Assembly (NCBI GenBank): GCA_050743625.1
Contig: JBOGED010000060.1
Coordinates: 1 to 15,756 of the forward strand
Source of the DNA: JBOGED01 sp050743625
GTDB taxonomy: Bacteria > Actinomycetota > Nitriliruptoria > Euzebyales > Egibacteraceae
Direction of reading: 5' to 3'
DNA length: 15,756 bases
Of the stretch, positions 13,771 to 15,756 are shown in pieces. Numbering within the stretch: the stretch's first letter is position 1; each line of letters begins with the position of its first letter. The notes below the pieces were generated by a model. It did no database searches and had not been told where the DNA came from. It saw only the letters and a program-made list of their open reading frames with translations. A program made the position numbers and the translations under genes.

Positions 13771-14608
13771 GGAGCTGGGGGACAGGCTCAGAGCGCTCAG
13801 AGAAGGAGCCGGATTCAGCGGCAACCGGCTGGCCCAGCACCTCGGCTGGGTGCAGTCAAAGGTCTCGAAGATCGAGACGGCGAAGCAACTCCCCACCGCA
13901 GAGGACATTCGGCAGTGGGTCGGGGCGGTCGCTGTTCCCACCGGGACGGAGACCGATCTGCTCTCCTTGCTGGAGCAGGCCCGGGCAGAGTACGCGACGT
14001 TCCGGCAGCAGTACCGGGATGCGGGTGGTGCTGCCGCATTGCAGGCCGACATCCTCGCACTGGAGCGTGAGGCCACCAGGCTGGGAAAGTTCCAACCTGC
14101 ATTGATCCCCGGGCTCCTGCAGACCGCGGAGTACGCCCGTGAGCTGCTGCACCTGCCGTGCGTCCCGGTGGTCATCGACGCCGACGAGGACGAAATCACC
14201 CGCCTCGTCGCGGTGCGTATGGAGCGCCAGCAGGTCCTCTACGACCCTGGCAAGCGTGTCCAGATCGTCCTGTTGGAGGCGGCGCTGCGGACGCGCCTCT
14301 GCTCGGCTCCCACCTTGCTGGGCCAGCTCGACCGCCTGCTCGCCGTGATCGGTCTACCCACCCTCGAGCTCGGCATCATCCCGTTCGACGTCCGGGTGCC
14401 GGTCTTCCCGCTGTCCGGCTTCTCCGTCTACGACCAAGATCTCGTCGTGATCGAGACCGTCATAGGCGAAACCCAGCTCAGCGACCCGGTGGAGGTGGAG
14501 CAGTACAGCCGGTTGTTCGAGCTGCTCCGGGAGGCAGCCTCGTACGGGACGGAGGCTGCCGCCATCATCCGCCGAGCCGTCGAGGAATTAAGCTCGAATA
14601 ATTCTTGA
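13739..14608 (+). CDS. XRE helix-turn-helix regulator with DUF5753 domain (CTG start)
   Basis: A 289-aa DNA-binding regulator. Residues about 15-60 form the HTH: LGDRLRALREGAGFSGNRLA followed by LGWVQSKVSKIETAKQLP. Residues about 100-285 form the DUF5753 ligand/partner domain with the hallmark FQPALIPGLLQTAEYARELL. No ATG, GTG or TTG lies in frame between the stop codon at 13700 and GTG 13850, and starting at GTG 13850 would cut the HTH in half. CTG 13739 has GGGAG at 13727-13731 with 7 nt spacing and gives the family N-terminus (TPATYRRQRRELGDRL) and the usual length. The first gene it overlaps is the DUF6879 gene. It is likely the repressor or activator of this module through the AT-rich dyads on either side. 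A miscalled base that hides a standard start is a less likely alternative. Confidence 0.85.
   Translation: MTPATYRRQRRELGDRLRALREGAGFSGNRLAQHLGWVQSKVSKIETAKQLPTAEDIRQWVGAVAVPTGTETDLLSLLEQARAEYATFRQQYRDAGGAAALQADILALEREATRLGKFQPALIPGLLQTAEYARELLHLPCVPVVIDADEDEITRLVAVRMERQQVLYDPGKRVQIVLLEAALRTRLCSAPTLLGQLDRLLAVIGLPTLELGIIPFDVRVPVFPLSGFSVYDQDLVVIETVIGETQLSDPVEVEQYSRLFELLREAASYGTEAAAIIRRAVEELSSNNS
14585..14604. promoter_or_regulatory. AT-rich inverted repeat, candidate operator 2 of the XRE module
   Basis: GAATTAA-(6 nt)-ATAATTC, 6 of 7 pairs, at the very end of the regulator gene. It shares CGAATAATTC with operator 1 at 12963-12972 and abuts TTGACC (14605-14610). Confidence 0.5.
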
Positions 14609-14633
14609 CCATGATGGCGGTGCGCGGTTGACT
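14605..14633 (+). promoter_or_regulatory. Weak candidate promoter for the two small downstream ORFs
   Basis: TTGACC (14605-14610) and TTGACT (14628-14633) are 17 nt apart; the second matches only 3 of 6 bases of TATAAT. It sits directly after operator 2. Confidence 0.25.
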
Positions 14634-14666
14634 AGCCCACCGAGCATCGCAACTACGGAGATGATC

Positions 14667-14864
14667 ATGGTCGAAGGCAGTGTCACGATTGCGGATGGCA
14701 GCGTGTTGGCGACGACGCCGTGTTGTCTCTTCGCGGTTGCCGTCCCCATTGATCGGCTGCATGTCCTCGCCGAGGCGGAGGTACGGTGCGGGACATGCAG
14801 GAAGCGGTGGGATCTGCGGTTCGACCCGTGGACTCCCGGCCGGGACGCGGTCTGGTGCGACTGA
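14667..14864 (+). CDS. Small Cys-rich protein, possible zinc-binding
   Basis: A 65-aa predicted protein. ATG 14667 is preferred to ATG 14661 or the upstream TTG 14628 because GGAG (14657-14660) lies 6 nt before it. Cysteines are Cys19-Cys20, Cys41-x2-Cys44 (VRCGTCRKRWDLRFDP) and Cys64, an arrangement that could bind zinc as a small ribbon, but a full CxxC pair is seen only once. No family is recognised. It follows the XRE regulator and operator 2 and shares its last base with the next start, so the two small ORFs are probably made together. Confidence 0.55.
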   Translation: MVEGSVTIADGSVLATTPCCLFAVAVPIDRLHVLAEAEVRCGTCRKRWDLRFDPWTPGRDAVWCD

Positions 14865-15112
14865 TGCTCGCCATGGCCGTCCCCGACGGCGAGCACGAGC
14901 GCACGTTCATCGAACTGCTGCGCGACACGCTCGAGGAGCTGTCGACCTGCGACGAGGACGACCTCGCCCACTGCGGCCTGCCGGCCGGTTGGTACGGCAC
15001 CCGCGTGATGTCGGACGACCGGTCGGCCTCGACGGGAACCCTCGTGATCCGCCTGGGCTCGGGCCGCCAGTTCAGACTGACGGTCGCTCCCACGGTCCGG
15101 AGCGTGAGCTGA
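14864..15112 (+). CDS. Small hypothetical protein, coupled to the Cys-rich ORF
   Basis: An 82-aa predicted protein. ATG 14864 overlaps the stop of the previous ORF by one base (TGATG), the classic re-initiation arrangement; a GTG at 14786 in the same frame would run inside the previous gene. Residues 1-35 are helical and acidic (EHERTFIELLRDTLEELSTC), residues 36-82 strand-rich (GWYGTRVMSDD ... LVIRLGSGRQFRLTVAP). I do not recognise a family. Codon use is like its neighbours (mostly G/C third positions), which supports a real gene. Confidence 0.5.
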   Translation: MLAMAVPDGEHERTFIELLRDTLEELSTCDEDDLAHCGLPAGWYGTRVMSDDRSASTGTLVIRLGSGRQFRLTVAPTVRSVS

Positions 15113-15179
15113 CTGACAAGCGGCTACATATCGCCCGTTTTAGCCAGTTTTTTGCTTAGAGTGTCGGCGCCCGCAGCCT

Positions 15180-15376
15180 TTTCCTGCACAGTACGGCGAC
15201 ATCCTTATCGTGGTCACACCCGAGGGTGAGCACGTGTTCATGGAGGTGAACCCAAGCGGTGAATGGGCCCGGCTCGAGGATGCCACGGCCTTGCCTTCAC
15301 CGACTCGTTCGTCCGCTTTGCTCACATCGGGGCGGAACGCCTCGGACGCCGATCCGTTAGCAAGGCGGACATAGGA
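15180..15376 (+). pseudogene. C-terminal remnant of an ATP-grasp peptide ligase (RiPP maturase)
   Basis: The frame is open from 15144 to the TAG at 15376 but has no start codon. FPAQYGDILIVVTPEGEHVF followed by MEVNPSGEWARLEDATALP matches the end of ATP-grasp maturases of graspetide (microviridin-type) clusters, where an Asp/Glu-Val-Asn motif (here EVNPSGEW) binds metal and ATP. In intact enzymes this block follows about 250 residues that are missing here. After ALP (about 15295) the expected helical tail (family pattern I-A-x-A-I-A-x-L-L) is absent; a second frame, open to the TGA at 15380-15382, overlaps the GTG of the following methyltransferase, which suggests an older frameshift. I call this a decayed gene. 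Family assignment is from memory of the motif. Confidence 0.6.
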
Positions 15377-15378
15377 AC

Positions 15379-15660
15379 GTGACCGACCCTCGGGATACTC
15401 AAGCCGCGGATGAGAGGGGTGCGCTTGTGGCCAGCCTGCGGCGCGCTGGCCGGATCACCGATCCGCGAATCGCGCGTGCGTTCCAGGACGTCGATCGTCA
15501 CCACTTCTTGCCAAACGTCCCCTTGGAGGAGGTGCATGAGGACCGCACGTTTGTCACTCAGAAGGATGCGGACGGGATGATAGTATCTTCGTCCACCGCT
15601 CCCAGCCTCATGCGCTGATGCTTCAACTCCTCGACGCGCAATCTGGGGAACGGGGTCCTG
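15379..15660 (+). pseudogene. Truncated protein-L-isoaspartate-type O-methyltransferase (RiPP-associated)
   Basis: GTG 15379 opens a 79-codon frame (to TGA 15618) resembling the N-terminus of PCMT-like methyltransferases found with RiPP maturases (graspetide or FxLD lanthipeptide systems): RITDPRIARAFQDVDRHHFL, VPLEEVHEDRTFVTQKDADG and SSSTAPSLM. Right after LMR the frame breaks at CGCTGATG; moving one base gives MLQLLDAQSGER, the expected next segment. Homology then stops near 15660, before the SAM-binding motif (expected as V-L-E-I-G-x-G-T-G), so the active site is missing. The start overlaps the end of the ATP-grasp relic, as in an intact cluster. It is not functional as it stands, unless the window contains a sequencing error. 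Confidence 0.65.
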
Positions 15661-15756
15661 CCAGTCAGCGCCAAGGCCAACAGTCGCAACGGGACATGGG
15701 AGCTTGCGCGGGGTGACGTCATCGTCAAGGTCTCCATCGAGACCAGTAGGCAACTG
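15655..15756 (+). other. Open reading frame running off the window end
   Basis: 34 codons remain open to the edge after the methyltransferase relic ends (SAKANSRNGTWELARGDVIV within it). There is no start in view and the sequence is not recognised. It may be the end of an unrelated gene fused to the relic by a deletion. Confidence 0.25.

Noticed and set aside
15322..15753. 143-aa minus-strand ORF opposite the methyltransferase relic
   Set aside because: It is antisense to recognisable methyltransferase sequence, lacks a ribosome site and resembles no family; high-GC shadow.
1..15756. tRNA genes, CRISPR arrays, insertion sequences or phage integration sites
   Set aside because: No cloverleaf with a conserved T-loop, no regularly spaced repeats and no transposase or integrase motif were found on either strand.

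Overview
The window looks like the chromosome of a high-GC actinobacterium, probably from the Streptosporangiales/Streptomycetales side of the phylum. This rests on GC-rich third codon positions, GTG/TTG/CTG starts, several genes with a TANNNT -10 box exactly 7 nt before ATG (leaderless transcripts), a GatCAB amidotransferase, and an XRE/DUF5753 regulator with DUF6879 neighbours. No species can be named from the sequence alone.

Layout. Positions 82-7362 hold conserved housekeeping genes, nearly all on the + strand: an enoyl-CoA hydratase, etfB-etfA (electron transfer flavoprotein), a cysteine desulfurase overlapping mnmA (sulfur supply and tRNA 2-thiouridylation), then ligA (NAD-dependent DNA ligase). 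A perfect 44-bp palindrome separates mnmA from a tiny convergent membrane-protein gene (4987-5136, minus). A coiled-coil protein of unknown function (7359-8318) overlaps the end of ligA. A minus-strand pair (8321-9611) reads as a toxin-antitoxin module: a RelE-like toxin and a long antitoxin-like protein whose Phd/YefM-like part is preceded by about 150 residues of unknown type. Two small palindromes lie in its promoter. gatC-gatA-gatB (9704-12935) follow, head-to-head with that module and mutually overlapping.

From 12932 to the end the window is accessory. A compact operon encodes a 65-aa orphan, a DUF6879 protein and an XRE/DUF5753 regulator whose best start is a CTG at 13739. Two matching AT-rich inverted repeats bracket it and are candidate operators for the regulator. 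Next come two overlapping small ORFs (one Cys-rich), then the decayed remains of a RiPP tailoring locus: the C-terminal end of an ATP-grasp peptide ligase and the frameshifted N-terminal part of a protein-isoaspartate-type methyltransferase.

The most interesting points are the fused antitoxin and its operator pair, the bracketing operators and CTG start of the XRE/DUF6879 module, the 44-bp palindrome, the AT-rich, TTA-containing 5' third of ligA, and the RiPP relics.
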